This document shows positions 8,133 to 16,347 of a DNA stretch of 64,000 nucleotides, in pieces. Positions within the stretch are counted from its first letter, which is position 1; each line of letters opens with the position of its first letter. Origin of the DNA: Novosphingobium sp. NDB2Meth1 (GTDB lineage Bacteria > Pseudomonadota > Alphaproteobacteria > Sphingomonadales > Sphingomonadaceae); NCBI RefSeq assembly GCF_900117425.1, contig NZ_FPEH01000014.1:248001-312000 (forward strand). Direction: 5' to 3'. The position numbers were made by a program, and so were the translations under genes. The notes beneath the pieces are model-generated. The model made no database searches, was not told where the DNA came from, and saw only the letters and a list, made by a program, of their open reading frames with translations.

Positions 8133-8414
8133 TCAATCCGCTGCGGCAAGCTGGTCCCCGCGTGCTGCAATGCGGCGCGCCTCGGCGCGGGCCTGCTCGG
8201 CACCGGCGTGGCAGGCTGTGCTCTTGAGCGGACCGGGGTTGCAGTGGATCGGCGCTGCTGCGACCCGGCGCGGCGAAGGCGTATGGCGCCGCGCGTTGCA
8301 AGCGATGCTCTTCAGCGCATCGGGATTGCAGGGCACGGGCGCTGCATGAACCGTCACAGTCGCAGGCTGGGAGGCGAGTAGGGCCAGCGGGGCAAACAGC
8401 ATGGATTGTTCCAT
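8133..8414 (-). CDS. Small secreted protein with tandem CNPxxLKSxAC repeats, unknown function
   Basis: The 93-residue protein starts with a hydrophobic segment (MLFAPLALLASQPATVTVHA, start at M1 or M5) that looks like a signal peptide cleaved after AHA-like VHA. The mature part carries two copies of a short repeat, CNPDALKSIAC and CNPGPLKSTAC, spaced about 25 residues apart. Each copy has two Cys that could form a disulphide in the periplasm. The tail is a charged Ala/Arg helix. I do not recognise a family. It lies directly upstream of the response regulator on the same strand, so a role in or under that two-component system is possible but unproven. Confidence 0.6.
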   Translation of the reverse strand: MEQSMLFAPLALLASQPATVTVHAAPVPCNPDALKSIACNARRHTPSPRRVAAAPIHCNPGPLKSTACHAGAEQARAEARRIAARGDQLAAAD

Positions 8415-8850
8415 TGCAAAAGAGACGCCCCTGCGATGGTGTCTTTTGATTGCCTTGCCTCGTCCGAATCATGATGAATTGTGTCCAGCAACCAATCGCC
8501 ATCATTGGGGCACAGTGAGCCGAAGTGCATGCCAGTAATCCGGGGCGCGGCGGCCAGGCGCTATCCCGCTAAGTATTCTCGCTGATACCTTAAAGGTTTG
8601 GACACCGCGATCAGCTTGGGAAGCGGCTTTCCAGCGGGAGCCGGGCTGGTTGCCGACAACAAGGCTGGCATTCGGTCATTCCATCAAGTATCTGATATTG
8701 CAAAACATAATGCCCGTCAGGCAAGGTTTCCCAGAGCGCTATCGGTCGATTGGTCAATATGTCCAGAGTCAGCCTTTCTTGTGATCAGTCTTAAAGCAAG
8801 CAGTTAACTCGTCCACTCTTACAACGTCCCCAACGATAAGGGGCGCTGGC
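8415..8850. other. Intergenic region between divergent genes, no gene recognised
   Basis: This 436-bp stretch lies between the small secreted-protein gene (minus) and the pilin mini-cluster (plus). It is visibly richer in A+T than its surroundings. A 69-codon open frame at 8598-8807 has no sensible start context and an implausible composition. A short palindrome ACCTTAAAGGT occurs at 8587-8597. The region must contain two divergent promoters, but none stands out. Confidence 0.5.
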
Positions 8851-9156
8851 ATGGAAGAAGTGCACGAGAGCTACGGAGCAGTCTACCGGGTTATCAGGGA
8901 AGCCAATCTGTCCGGCTATGTCACGCCGGGCCTGCGCGGACGTATGTACCAGGCGATCGACGACCTGAAGTCGCTCAGGGCCCCTGCCGATCACATCAGC
9001 ATCGCGGAGCGGATCTCGGTGAAACTGCATGCGCTGGAATGGGCGGCGCTGCGGCGCGACGACAAACGCCGCATGGCAGACTGGCAGTCGCTGGGGGCGC
9101 TCGAGGAGCAGTGGATGTCAGCGCCTGTACCGCGATCAAGTGTGCCGCGATCATGA
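8851..9156 (+). CDS. Unknown small protein preceding an Flp pilin gene
   Basis: This is a 101-residue soluble protein (MEEVHESYGAVYRVIREA...) with no signal peptide or membrane segment and a helix-rich composition; residues 40-85 look like two amphipathic helices. I recognise no family. A TAAGGGG stretch lies upstream of the ATG as a possible ribosome binding site. Its stop codon overlaps the start of the Flp pilin gene (ATGA at 9153-9156), which implies translational coupling and a shared job with the pilin. It could be an accessory or regulatory protein of the pilin, but that rests on context only. Confidence 0.6.
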   Translation: MEEVHESYGAVYRVIREANLSGYVTPGLRGRMYQAIDDLKSLRAPADHISIAERISVKLHALEWAALRRDDKRRMADWQSLGALEEQWMSAPVPRSSVPRS

Positions 9157-9329
9157 TCATGAAGCTGCTGCGCCGTCTCATCGCGGAAGACCGCAGCGGC
9201 GCGACCGCGATCGAGATGGGCTTTCTGGTCGCGCTGATCTCGGTGGCAATGATCGCCTCGCTGCACACGTTCAGCAACCAGCTCAACAATACGTTCCTGA
9301 TCTCGGCCAAAAATCTGCTTGTGCCATAA
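9153..9329 (+). CDS. Flp/type IVb pilin
   Basis: The 58-residue peptide has the layout of Flp pilins: a short basic leader (MKLLRRLIAEDRS), a prepilin cleavage site after Gly in GATAIEMGF with the conserved Glu at +5 of the mature protein, and a single hydrophobic helix (LVALISVAMIASL), then a short tail. The usual Glu-Tyr pair is Glu-Met here. Flp pilins are assembled by the Tad secretion apparatus into adhesive fibres. No tad/cpa genes lie within this window, so any assembly machinery must be elsewhere. Start is ATG 9153, overlapping the previous stop; ATG 9159 is in frame too. Confidence 0.85.
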   Translation: MIMKLLRRLIAEDRSGATAIEMGFLVALISVAMIASLHTFSNQLNNTFLISAKNLLVP

Positions 9330-9350
9330 CTGCAATCAACGAGGTTTTTG

Positions 9351-9734
9351 ATGAGAATCGTCGGAGACATGCTTCAGTACCGCATGAAGCATCACCTTGA
9401 TCGCTATGAGGGCGTTCTCGCTATGCTGGAGGATGCCTTTGGCGACTACGAGACGGGGAAGGTCTCGATCAACGGCTATCTCGATGCCGTCATCGCGATC
9501 GACCAGCGCGTCCGCCGCGAGCGGCCCCTGTGGCTGCACCTGTGCGATTGGTCCTTGGCGCTGCGCGGGCTCAACAGCGGCGAGCGGCGGGCCTTCCGCG
9601 AGACGTGCGATGCGCTCGACTGGTGCCGCAACTGGGCGATCCGCCAGCGCGGTGTCGACGTGACATCCTGCCTCGAGCGCGCCGGTACCAGCGCCGACCA
9701 TGGCCTCGACCAGACCTTGGGCCTCGCGGCATGA
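9351..9734 (+). CDS. Unknown helical protein in the Flp/PilZ cluster
   Basis: The 127-residue protein starts at ATG 9351, with CAACGAGG upstream. It has no signal peptide. The sequence is rich in charged and aromatic residues (RMKHHLDRYEGVLAMLEDAF, then RPLWLHLCDWSLALRGL) and should be mostly alpha-helical, with two Cys in the middle (LCDW, TCDALDWC). I recognise no family. It lies 21 bp after the pilin gene and 43 bp before a PilZ gene on the same strand, so the four genes likely form one transcript. Confidence 0.55.
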   Translation: MRIVGDMLQYRMKHHLDRYEGVLAMLEDAFGDYETGKVSINGYLDAVIAIDQRVRRERPLWLHLCDWSLALRGLNSGERRAFRETCDALDWCRNWAIRQRGVDVTSCLERAGTSADHGLDQTLGLAA

Positions 9735-9777
9735 ACCCGCCGATTGCCATTCGCTGCCCGTGTGAGGATCACGCCCG

Positions 9778-10125
9778 ATGAGCGAACCGCGCAACCGCTC
9801 GGACCGCTTCGGCAACCGCCGCCGCTACCGCCGGATCGAGGCGGGCCAGCGCCTGCTCCTGATCTCGGTGGCCAGCCGCATGGACGGCGAACTGCGGGAC
9901 CTCTCGCAGACGGGCGCACGCGTCAGTCTGCGCATGGCCCCCCCGCGCCGGGGCCGTGATGTCTTGCTGCGCTGGGGCTCGCAGGAGTTTTTCGGCCAGG
10001 TGGTCTGGAGCAAGGGCAACGAGGCCGGGGTTGCCTTCCACAAGCCGATCTCGCCGGAAGAACTGGTCGAGACCGTGGGCGGCGAAGTGCCTGCGGCACT
10101 GCCCACCGGACGCCGGGTGCTCTAG
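9778..10125 (+). CDS. PilZ domain protein (putative c-di-GMP receptor)
   Basis: The 115-residue protein is a single PilZ domain. The two hallmark c-di-GMP contacts are visible: an Arg-rich N-terminal segment RRRYRRIEAGQR (RxxxR type) and DLSQTGARV (D/NxSxxG). The beta-barrel continues through VLLRWGSQEFFGQVVW and ends in EAGVAFHKPI. Such proteins bind cyclic di-GMP and change motility, adhesion or export. Context next to an Flp pilin suggests control of surface attachment; that is an inference. Confidence 0.88.
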   Translation: MSEPRNRSDRFGNRRRYRRIEAGQRLLLISVASRMDGELRDLSQTGARVSLRMAPPRRGRDVLLRWGSQEFFGQVVWSKGNEAGVAFHKPISPEELVETVGGEVPAALPTGRRVL

Positions 10126-10179
10126 CGCCGATTGACGAACGCCCCAAAACCCAGCATGAGCGCCGCTTCCGGCATGCCG

Positions 10180-10255
10180 GGGCGGTTAGCTCAGTTGGTA
10201 GAGCATCTCGTTTACACCGAGAGGGTCGGCGGTTCGAGCCCGTCACCGCCCACCA
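10180..10255 (+). tRNA. tRNA-Val (anticodon TAC)
   Basis: The 76-nt sequence folds as a tRNA: acceptor stem GGGCGGT/ACCGCCC, D arm with TAGCTCAGTTGGTAGAGCA, anticodon stem TCTCG/CGAGA around loop TTTACAC with anticodon TAC at 10213-10215, T arm with the TTCGAGCC loop, discriminator A and an encoded CCA end. It lies between the PilZ gene and the convergent glycosyltransferase gene, whose stop codon is 16 bp away. Confidence 0.97.
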
Positions 10256-10270
10256 TGGCAGGGTCAGCTA

Positions 10271-12586
10271 TCAGTCAGCGCCAAGCGGCCCGCCATCGGG
10301 CACTGCAAAGCCTTCCGGAGGCAATCCCCTGCGGCTGCGCTGCACGGCCATCGTGTAGGCCGTTTCGAGATCGCGGGTGAAGCGGCGGGTGTCGAACAGC
10401 GGTGCGGTGCCGCGACCGGCCGCCAGCTTTGCGCGCAATGCCGCGAGCCGTGCCGGATCGCGGGCGAGGGCAAGCGCAAGGGCTTCGTAGTCCTGCGGCG
10501 TCGCAGTGACGAGTTCGGAAAGCCCGCACGCCTGCAGCAGGCTGGCGGCCACGCGTGCCGGAAATGTTTCGCCCAGCAGTGTCAGCAGCGGCAGACCGGC
10601 CCAGAGCGCATCGCTGGCGGTGGTGTGGGCGTTGCAGGGAAAGGTATCGAGAAACAGGTCCGCCATGGCCATGCGCGCAAGGTGGCGCGGATTGGGCTCA
10701 TGCGCGGCGAAGATGAGCCGGGCGGCATCGAGCCCGGCTGCCTCGGCGGCAGCGCGCAGATTGGCCTCGGCTTCGGCATTGGAGTGCAGCAGCCACAGCA
10801 CCGAACCCGGCACCTCGCCGAGCAGGCGAAGCCAGATCGCGAAGATATCCGGGGTGATCTTGTACAAGTTGTTGAAACAGCAGAATACGAAGCCGTGCTC
10901 CGGCAATCCCAGATCGGCCCGCGTGGGCGACCAGTCGGCGATGGGGCGCCGATCATCGTTGCACTGGTAGCTGAACGGCAGGCGGATCAGCCGTTCGCTG
11001 TAATGCGGCTGCGCCTCGGGCGGAGTGAGCACACTGTCGCCCAGCAGGTAGTCGTGAAACTCGGTCCCGCAGGTGCCCGGGAAGCCGAGCCAGTTCACTT
11101 GGACCGGAGCAAGACGATAGGCGAACAGTTCGGCGCGGTTGTGACGTGTATAGCCCTTCAGATCGACCGCGATGTCGAGCCCGTCCGCGCGCGCCATCGC
11201 CACGACCGCCGCGTTGTCGAGGCCGCGCACATCGACGAACCGCTCCACATCGCCAAGCAGGGCGTGGCGCACGGGGTCGTCCGCATCGGGGCCGAAGCTG
11301 TAGGCGGTCACGCTGAACCGCGTGCGGTCGTGTTGCCGCAGAACGCCGGCAAGCAGCAGCATGGTCGCATGCTGGTGATAGTCGGCAGAGAAATAGCCGA
11401 TCCGAATCCGTCCGTCGGCAGCGGGCGGCACCACGAGCGGGGCAGGCCGGATCGCCGCAAACTTGCGGGCATAGCAGCGCGTACGTTGCAGCTGGCGCGC
11501 CGGATCGGTCTCTGCCGTGATCATCGCGAAGGGCGAGACGGCCATCTCTCCGGTACCGAGCGTGGCGATCCGGGATGCATTTCCGGCAAGATCCGTCCAG
11601 TCGCAGATCTGCATGCGGGTGCCATAGAGCCGGGCGGCGATGAAATCGTCCTCCGGGTCGAGCATGCTCGCCCGCTCGAGGGCGGCAATCGCATCGCGGC
11701 GCCGCCCTGCTTCTTCGAGCACGATGCCGTAATCGGTGAGAAGCGGGGCGTTGTCCGGCGCCAGCGCAACGGCGCGCGCGAGATGGGCCTCCGCTTTCGC
11801 CATGTCGCCAAGCCCGTGCCAGGCCTTGCCGATCTCGGCATGGAGATCGGCCTGCATCGGAACGAGGGCAAGTGCCCGCTCGTACGCCGCGATCGCCTCG
11901 CCCGGTCTGCCGCCGCGGGCCAGCACATCGCCCAGCTTGGCATGGAGATCGGGATCACTCGGGCGGTGCTGGAGGAAATGCTCCATCAACGCGCGGCTCC
12001 GCGCCATCTCGCCTTGGGCGATCCAGACATCGACGAGATTGAGCGCAGCATCGCGGTAGTCCGGGACCAGTCCGAGCGCCTGCTGCAGCGCCTCGGCGGC
12101 TTCATCATGGCGGTGCAGCGCCATCAGGCACGCGCCGAGATTGTTGAGCGCCCGGGGATTGGCGGGATCGTGGGTCAGCGCGGTCTCGAATGCGTTGCAG
12201 GCCGCCTCGAATCGCCCGAGCCCTTCGAGTGCCAGCCCGAGATAGGTTTCGGCATCGGGATTTCCGGCGAGTCTGGCAAGCAGCGTCGAGGCTTCCGCAT
12301 GCCGCCCCAGCTCGTAGAGCGTGACACCGAGCATGAACTGCGTGCCGGTGTCGGAGGGATCGAGGGTCAGGGCCGTGCGGAAGGCGCTCTCGGCCAGATC
12401 GAACAGGCCAAGGCTGGCATAGAGCGCGCCAAGCGCAGTCTGTGCGCCGAAATCTTGATCATACGTGGCAGCAAAGCGCGCGGCCTGCGCCAGAAAGACC
12501 TCGCGCGGGCGCGTTCGGGCGGCATCGGCCAGGGCGGCGATCTCTTGCGGATCGGGTGCGGGTTCAGACGGTGAGCGCAACGCCAT
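10271..12586 (-). CDS. TPR-containing GT41 (O-GlcNAc transferase/SPINDLY-like) glycosyltransferase
   Basis: The 771-residue protein has about eight tetratricopeptide repeats in residues 40-310 (for example DPANPRALNNLGACLMALHR and ALVPMQADLHAEIGKAWHGL). The C-terminal catalytic half follows: IRIGYFSADYHQHA, VDLKGYTRHNRAELFAYRLA, QVNWLGFPGTCG, a CFNNLYKITPDIFAIW segment and the nucleotide-sugar site LDTFPCNAHTTASDALWAGL. This is the eukaryote-like O-GlcNAc transferase architecture found in many proteobacteria, expected to glycosylate Ser/Thr of a protein. The target is unknown; no flagellin gene is nearby. It is convergent with tRNA-Val. Confidence 0.9.
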   Translation of the reverse strand: MALRSPSEPAPDPQEIAALADAARTRPREVFLAQAARFAATYDQDFGAQTALGALYASLGLFDLAESAFRTALTLDPSDTGTQFMLGVTLYELGRHAEASTLLARLAGNPDAETYLGLALEGLGRFEAACNAFETALTHDPANPRALNNLGACLMALHRHDEAAEALQQALGLVPDYRDAALNLVDVWIAQGEMARSRALMEHFLQHRPSDPDLHAKLGDVLARGGRPGEAIAAYERALALVPMQADLHAEIGKAWHGLGDMAKAEAHLARAVALAPDNAPLLTDYGIVLEEAGRRRDAIAALERASMLDPEDDFIAARLYGTRMQICDWTDLAGNASRIATLGTGEMAVSPFAMITAETDPARQLQRTRCYARKFAAIRPAPLVVPPAADGRIRIGYFSADYHQHATMLLLAGVLRQHDRTRFSVTAYSFGPDADDPVRHALLGDVERFVDVRGLDNAAVVAMARADGLDIAVDLKGYTRHNRAELFAYRLAPVQVNWLGFPGTCGTEFHDYLLGDSVLTPPEAQPHYSERLIRLPFSYQCNDDRRPIADWSPTRADLGLPEHGFVFCCFNNLYKITPDIFAIWLRLLGEVPGSVLWLLHSNAEAEANLRAAAEAAGLDAARLIFAAHEPNPRHLARMAMADLFLDTFPCNAHTTASDALWAGLPLLTLLGETFPARVAASLLQACGLSELVTATPQDYEALALALARDPARLAALRAKLAAGRGTAPLFDTRRFTRDLETAYTMAVQRSRRGLPPEGFAVPDGGPLGAD

Positions 12587-12681
12587 GAGGCCTCGGGGCA
12601 GGATCGCCGACGGACAGGCCTATGACGGCGGCGTTGCAGAAATGTTGCGCCTAGGGCGGTGGCAAGCGACCGGTCCGGCGA

Positions 12682-13272
12682 TCAGCGCAGCGTATCGGCC
12701 AGCATCGCATCGGTACGCGGGCCGGCCCAGTCGTGCGAGCCGATCATGCGCCAGACTTCCTTGCCCTGCGCGTCATAGAGCACGGTCGTGGGCAGCACGC
12801 CGTTGCCGTAGTGCTGGCTGAGCGCATTCTCGGGGTCGAGCCAGGGCGCGAGATTGGTGAGCTTGCGCTCCTTGAAGAACGCGTCGACCGCGGCGGCCTG
12901 ATCCAGATCCTGCGAGACGGTGAGGACCGTCAGCTTGCCAGCCTTGGCAGCGGCGAGGGCATTGAGCGTGGGCATTTCGAGCACGCAAGGTCCACACCAG
13001 GTCGCCCAAAGGTTGATCAGCAGCGGCTTGCCCTTGAGATCGAGCGTGCGGATCTTCTTGCCCGAAGGATCGCTGAAGGTGAAATCGGGCAGCGCCGCGC
13101 CGCGATTGCTGATGTCCAGCGTGCCGTTGAACGGGCCTTCTCCCTCCGCTGCGGCTGCAGGCGCGGAAGCGGTGGTCTGCGGTTGCGTGTCCGCCGGGGT
13201 TTGCTTATCGCACCCGGCAAGAAGGCTCGCAACCATCAGCGGGATCAAGAAGGCAGGCGGACGCAGCGACAT
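12682..13272 (-). CDS. TlpA-like thioredoxin-fold lipoprotein
   Basis: The 196-residue protein has a lipoprotein signal ([21 protein letters not shown], lipobox LAGC), a Gln/Thr/Ala linker and a TlpA/ResA-type thioredoxin domain with the redox motif WATWCGPC and the cis-Pro segment [10 protein letters not shown]. It is expected to be a membrane-anchored periplasmic thiol reductase, for example in cytochrome c or oxidase maturation. The chosen ATG at 13272 overlaps the argH start on the other strand. A TTG start at 13293 would extend the N-terminus by seven residues beyond the signal peptide. A final Arg-rich end shows nothing unusual. Confidence 0.9.
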   Translation of the reverse strand: MSLRPPAFLIPLMVASLLAGCDKQTPADTQPQTTASAPAAAAEGEGPFNGTLDISNRGAALPDFTFSDPSGKKIRTLDLKGKPLLINLWATWCGPCVLEMPTLNALAAAKAGKLTVLTVSQDLDQAAAVDAFFKERKLTNLAPWLDPENALSQHYGNGVLPTTVLYDAQGKEVWRMIGSHDWAGPRTDAMLADTLR

Positions 13273-14686
13273 GAGCGGCAATTCAGGCTCCAATCAGATG
13301 TGGGGCGGGCGCTTCGCGGCGGGCCCTTCGGCCGTGATGCGCGAAATCAACGCCTCGATTCCCTTCGACAAGGCCTTGTGGCGGCAGGACATCGCCGCGT
13401 CAAAGGCCCATGTGGCCATGCTGGGCCAGCAGGGCATCGTCACCGAGGAAGACGCCGCGCTGATTGCGGGCGGGCTCGATCAGGTCGCCGCCGAGTATGA
13501 GGCGAACGGGGTTCCCGAGAACTGGGACCTCGAGGACATCCACATGACGACCGAAAGCCGGCTGGCCGAGCTGATCGGTCCGGCGGCCGGGCGCCTGCAT
13601 ACCGCCCGCAGCCGCAACGATCAGGTGGCGACCGATTTCCGCCTCTGGGTGCGTGATCAGATCGACCAGACCCTTGCCGCGCTCCACGCGCTGCAGGTGG
13701 CGCTGGTGACCCGCGCGGGCGAGCATGCGGCGAGCATCATGCCCGGCTTCACCCACTTGCAGACCGCGCAGCCCGTCACGCTGGGCCATCACCTGATGGC
13801 GTATTACGAGATGATCCAGCGCGACGTTTCGCGCTTTGAGGATGGGCGCCGCCGCATGAACCGCTGCCCGCTGGGTTCGGCGGCGCTGGCGGGGACGGGC
13901 TTTCCGATCGATCGCCATATGACGGCAGCCGCGCTCGGCTTCGATGGTCCGACCGCGAACAGCCTTGATTCGGTCTCCGACCGCGATTTCGCGCTCGATT
14001 TCCTGATGGCGGCGGCGCAGTGCTCGCTGCACCTCTCGCGCCTTGCCGAGGAGTTCGTGATCTGGGCGAGCCAGCCCTTCGGCTTCGTCACCCTGCCGGA
14101 CAGCCTGTCGACCGGCAGCTCGATCATGCCGCAGAAGAAGAACCCCGATGCGGCGGAGCTGGTGCGGGGCCATTCGGGGCGGATTGTCGGCTGCCTCACC
14201 GCGCTGATGATCACGATGAAGGGCCTGCCGCTCGCCTATTCGAAGGACATGCAGGACGACAAGCCGCCGGTGTTCGAGGCCGCTGCGCTGCTGGCGCTTT
14301 CCATCGCGGCTATGACCGGCATGGTCGCCGAAGCCGCTTTCCGCACCGAGCGGATGCGCGGCGCGGCGGAACTGGGCTATGCCACTGCGACCGATCTGGC
14401 CGACTGGCTGGTGCGGCAGGCGGGCATCCCCTTCCGCGAGGCGCACCATATCACCGGCTCGGCGGTGAAGCTCGCGGAAAGCCGCGGCGTGGCGCTCGAT
14501 CAGCTGGCCTTGGCGGACCTCAAGGCGATCGACAGCCGGGTGGATGAACGCGTTTTTGCCGCGCTTTCGGTGGAAGCAAGCGTGGCGGCGCGCGCCAGCC
14601 ATGGCGGAACCGCGCCGGACGAGGTAAGGAAGCGCGTCGCCGAGGCGCGTGAGGCGCTGGGTATGCCAAGGGATATGGACTCCTGA
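13271..14686 (+). CDS. argH: Argininosuccinate lyase
   Basis: The enzyme splits argininosuccinate into arginine and fumarate, the last step of arginine synthesis. The 471 residues begin with the typical [11 protein letters not shown] segment shortly after the start and contain [36 protein letters not shown] and the superfamily signature [16 protein letters not shown] with its catalytic Ser loop. I chose ATG 13271; the next in-frame ATG at 13298 would begin directly at MWGGRF. The start codon shares the palindrome CATG with the divergent tlpA start. The gene is followed with overlapping stop/start by a small lipoprotein gene. Confidence 0.97.
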   Translation: MSGNSGSNQMWGGRFAAGPSAVMREINASIPFDKALWRQDIAASKAHVAMLGQQGIVTEEDAALIAGGLDQVAAEYEANGVPENWDLEDIHMTTESRLAELIGPAAGRLHTARSRNDQVATDFRLWVRDQIDQTLAALHALQVALVTRAGEHAASIMPGFTHLQTAQPVTLGHHLMAYYEMIQRDVSRFEDGRRRMNRCPLGSAALAGTGFPIDRHMTAAALGFDGPTANSLDSVSDRDFALDFLMAAAQCSLHLSRLAEEFVIWASQPFGFVTLPDSLSTGSSIMPQKKNPDAAELVRGHSGRIVGCLTALMITMKGLPLAYSKDMQDDKPPVFEAAALLALSIAAMTGMVAEAAFRTERMRGAAELGYATATDLADWLVRQAGIPFREAHHITGSAVKLAESRGVALDQLALADLKAIDSRVDERVFAALSVEASVAARASHGGTAPDEVRKRVAEAREALGMPRDMDS

Positions 14687-14928
14687 TGCGCAAGGTGCTG
14701 CCTGTTCTGCTGCTGGCTCTAACGCTCGCCGGATGCGGCGCACGGCGTGAGCTCATGCCGCTGAAAGGCCATGCCCTGCCGCCGGCGCCCTATGGCCGCG
14801 AGGACAAACCGGGGCCCGACGTGCTGCTGACCCCGCCGGTCCAGGCGAAACCGCAGCGCAATATCGAGCTGCGCAGCCGCTCGGAGGATCGGCAAGACGA
14901 TCCCTTCGATCTTCCCCCCGAGGAATAA
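14686..14928 (+). CDS. Small lipoprotein between argH and lysA (LptM-like)
   Basis: The 80-residue protein has a lipoprotein signal ([18 protein letters not shown]) and a polar, Pro-rich mature region with no fold I can identify. Small lipoproteins of the LptM/YifL type commonly lie next to lysine-pathway genes in proteobacteria. In E. coli LptM assists maturation of the LPS translocon LptD. The resemblance here is size, lipobox and genomic position only. Its ATG overlaps the argH stop (TGATG), so it is translated with argH; lysA follows 47 bp later, after a short TCCGGC/GCCGGA hairpin at 14937-14954. Confidence 0.8.
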   Translation: MRKVLPVLLLALTLAGCGARRELMPLKGHALPPAPYGREDKPGPDVLLTPPVQAKPQRNIELRSRSEDRQDDPFDLPPEE

Positions 14929-14975
14929 GCTTTCTCTCCGGCTGAGCTGCCGGAAACCAGTTTCAGGAATTCCCG

Positions 14976-16235
14976 ATGGATCATTTCGAATATCGCGGCG
15001 GCGTGCTTCATGCCGAGGACGTGCCGCTGCCCCTGATCGCGGCCGAAGTCGGCACGCCGGTCTATGTCTATTCGCGCGCCACGCTGACCCGGCATGCCCG
15101 CGTGTTCCGCGATGCGCTGGCGGTGCTGCCGCGTGTCCACCTGGCCTTCGCGGTGAAGTCCAACCCCAATCTTGCCGTGCTCAAGGTGCTGGCGGCGGAA
15201 GGCTACGGCGCGGATGTCGTCTCGGCGGGCGAGATGGACCGTGCGCTCGCGGCGGGCATTCCGGCAGCGGACGTGGTGTTCTCGGGCGTCGGCAAGACGG
15301 CGGTGGAAATGCGCCGTGCGCTGCAGGCCGGGTGCGGCCAGTTCAACCTCGAAAGCGAGGAGGAAGGCGAGGAGCTGGCCGAGATCGCGGAGGAACTGGG
15401 CCTCGTCGCCACCGCCACGCTGCGTATCAACCCTGATGTCGATGCGGGCACGCATGCCAAGATCTCGACCGGCAAGGCCGAGAACAAGTTCGGCGTTCCC
15501 TACGACCGGGCAGCAGGCATCTACGCGCGGCTCTCCGCGCTGCCGGGCCTCAACCTGCGCGGCCTTGCGCTCCATATCGGCAGCCAGCTCTCGAAGCTCG
15601 ATCCGCTCGAAGCCGCCTTCACCAAGGCCGGCGCGCTGATGCAGGCGATCCGCGCCGACGGCTTTGCGGTGACGCACATGGACCTCGGTGGCGGCGTCGG
15701 CGTGCCCTACAAGGCGGGCGAAGTCTTCCCGCAGCCCGCCGATTACGCCGCGATGATCGCGCGCGTGACTGAAGGCTGGGATGCGACCCTGATGTTCGAG
15801 CCGGGGCGGCTCATCACCGGCAATACCGGCGTGCTGCTTACCGAGGTCGTCCGCGTGAAGCAGGGCGCGCTGCATCCGTGGGTGGTGGTCGATGCGGCGA
15901 TGAACGATCTCGCCCGCCCCGCGATGTACGATGCCTGGCACGATTTCAGCGCGGTCGCGCCCAAGGGCGGGACGATGACCGCCAACATCGTCGGCCCGAT
16001 CTGCGAATCGAGCGATACTTTCGCCATGGCGCGCGAGATCGACGTGGTGGCGCGCGGCGATCTGGCGGTATTCCGCACCGCGGGTGCCTATGGCGCTACG
16101 ATGGCCAACACCTACAACTCGCGGCCGATGGTGCCCGAGGTCATGGTCGACGGCGCAAAGTGGGCCGTCGTGGCCGACCGCATCGAGCCCGCCACCATCC
16201 TCTCCGCCGAGCGCGTGCCGGATTGGTTGGCGTAG
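14976..16235 (+). CDS. lysA: Diaminopimelate decarboxylase
   Basis: This PLP enzyme decarboxylates meso-diaminopimelate to lysine. The 419-residue protein shows the fold III barrel with the PLP Lys in HLAFAVKSNPNLAVLKVL, the glycine loop DLGGGVGVPYKAGE, the EPGRLITGNTG motif and the substrate-binding Cys of GPICESSDTFA. Length is normal. It ends an argH-lipoprotein-lysA run. A REP palindrome follows immediately. Confidence 0.97.
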   Translation: MDHFEYRGGVLHAEDVPLPLIAAEVGTPVYVYSRATLTRHARVFRDALAVLPRVHLAFAVKSNPNLAVLKVLAAEGYGADVVSAGEMDRALAAGIPAADVVFSGVGKTAVEMRRALQAGCGQFNLESEEEGEELAEIAEELGLVATATLRINPDVDAGTHAKISTGKAENKFGVPYDRAAGIYARLSALPGLNLRGLALHIGSQLSKLDPLEAAFTKAGALMQAIRADGFAVTHMDLGGGVGVPYKAGEVFPQPADYAAMIARVTEGWDATLMFEPGRLITGNTGVLLTEVVRVKQGALHPWVVVDAAMNDLARPAMYDAWHDFSAVAPKGGTMTANIVGPICESSDTFAMAREIDVVARGDLAVFRTAGAYGATMANTYNSRPMVPEVMVDGAKWAVVADRIEPATILSAERVPDWLA

Positions 16236-16250
16236 CGCTGTGCCAGCATC

Positions 16251-16321
16251 CTTCGACAAGCTCAGGGTGAGCGGGCCCTTGGTCATTGCACCTTCGTCCG
16301 CTCATGCTGAGCTTGTCGAAG
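16251..16321. repeat. REP-type palindrome, copy 1
   Basis: Arms CTTCGACAAGCTCAGGGTGA.. (16251-16274) and ..CTGAGCTTGTCGAAG (16298-16321) form a 24-bp inverted repeat with two mismatches around a 23-bp spacer. The same arm sequence recurs at 40063-40138. The element fills the gap between lysA and the next gene. This CTTCGACAAGCTCAG family is widespread in intergenic DNA of sphingomonads and other proteobacteria, from general knowledge. Confidence 0.9.
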
Positions 16322-16347
16322 CATCTCGCGCGACATAGGCCACAAGC

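Noticed and set aside
8598..8807. 69-codon forward frame in the 8415-8850 gap
   Set aside because: No ribosome binding site, no hydrophobic or domain pattern and region is AT-richer than genes.
10625..12574. 649-codon forward frame opposite the GT41 gene
   Set aside because: Antisense to a well-supported glycosyltransferase; composition implausible.
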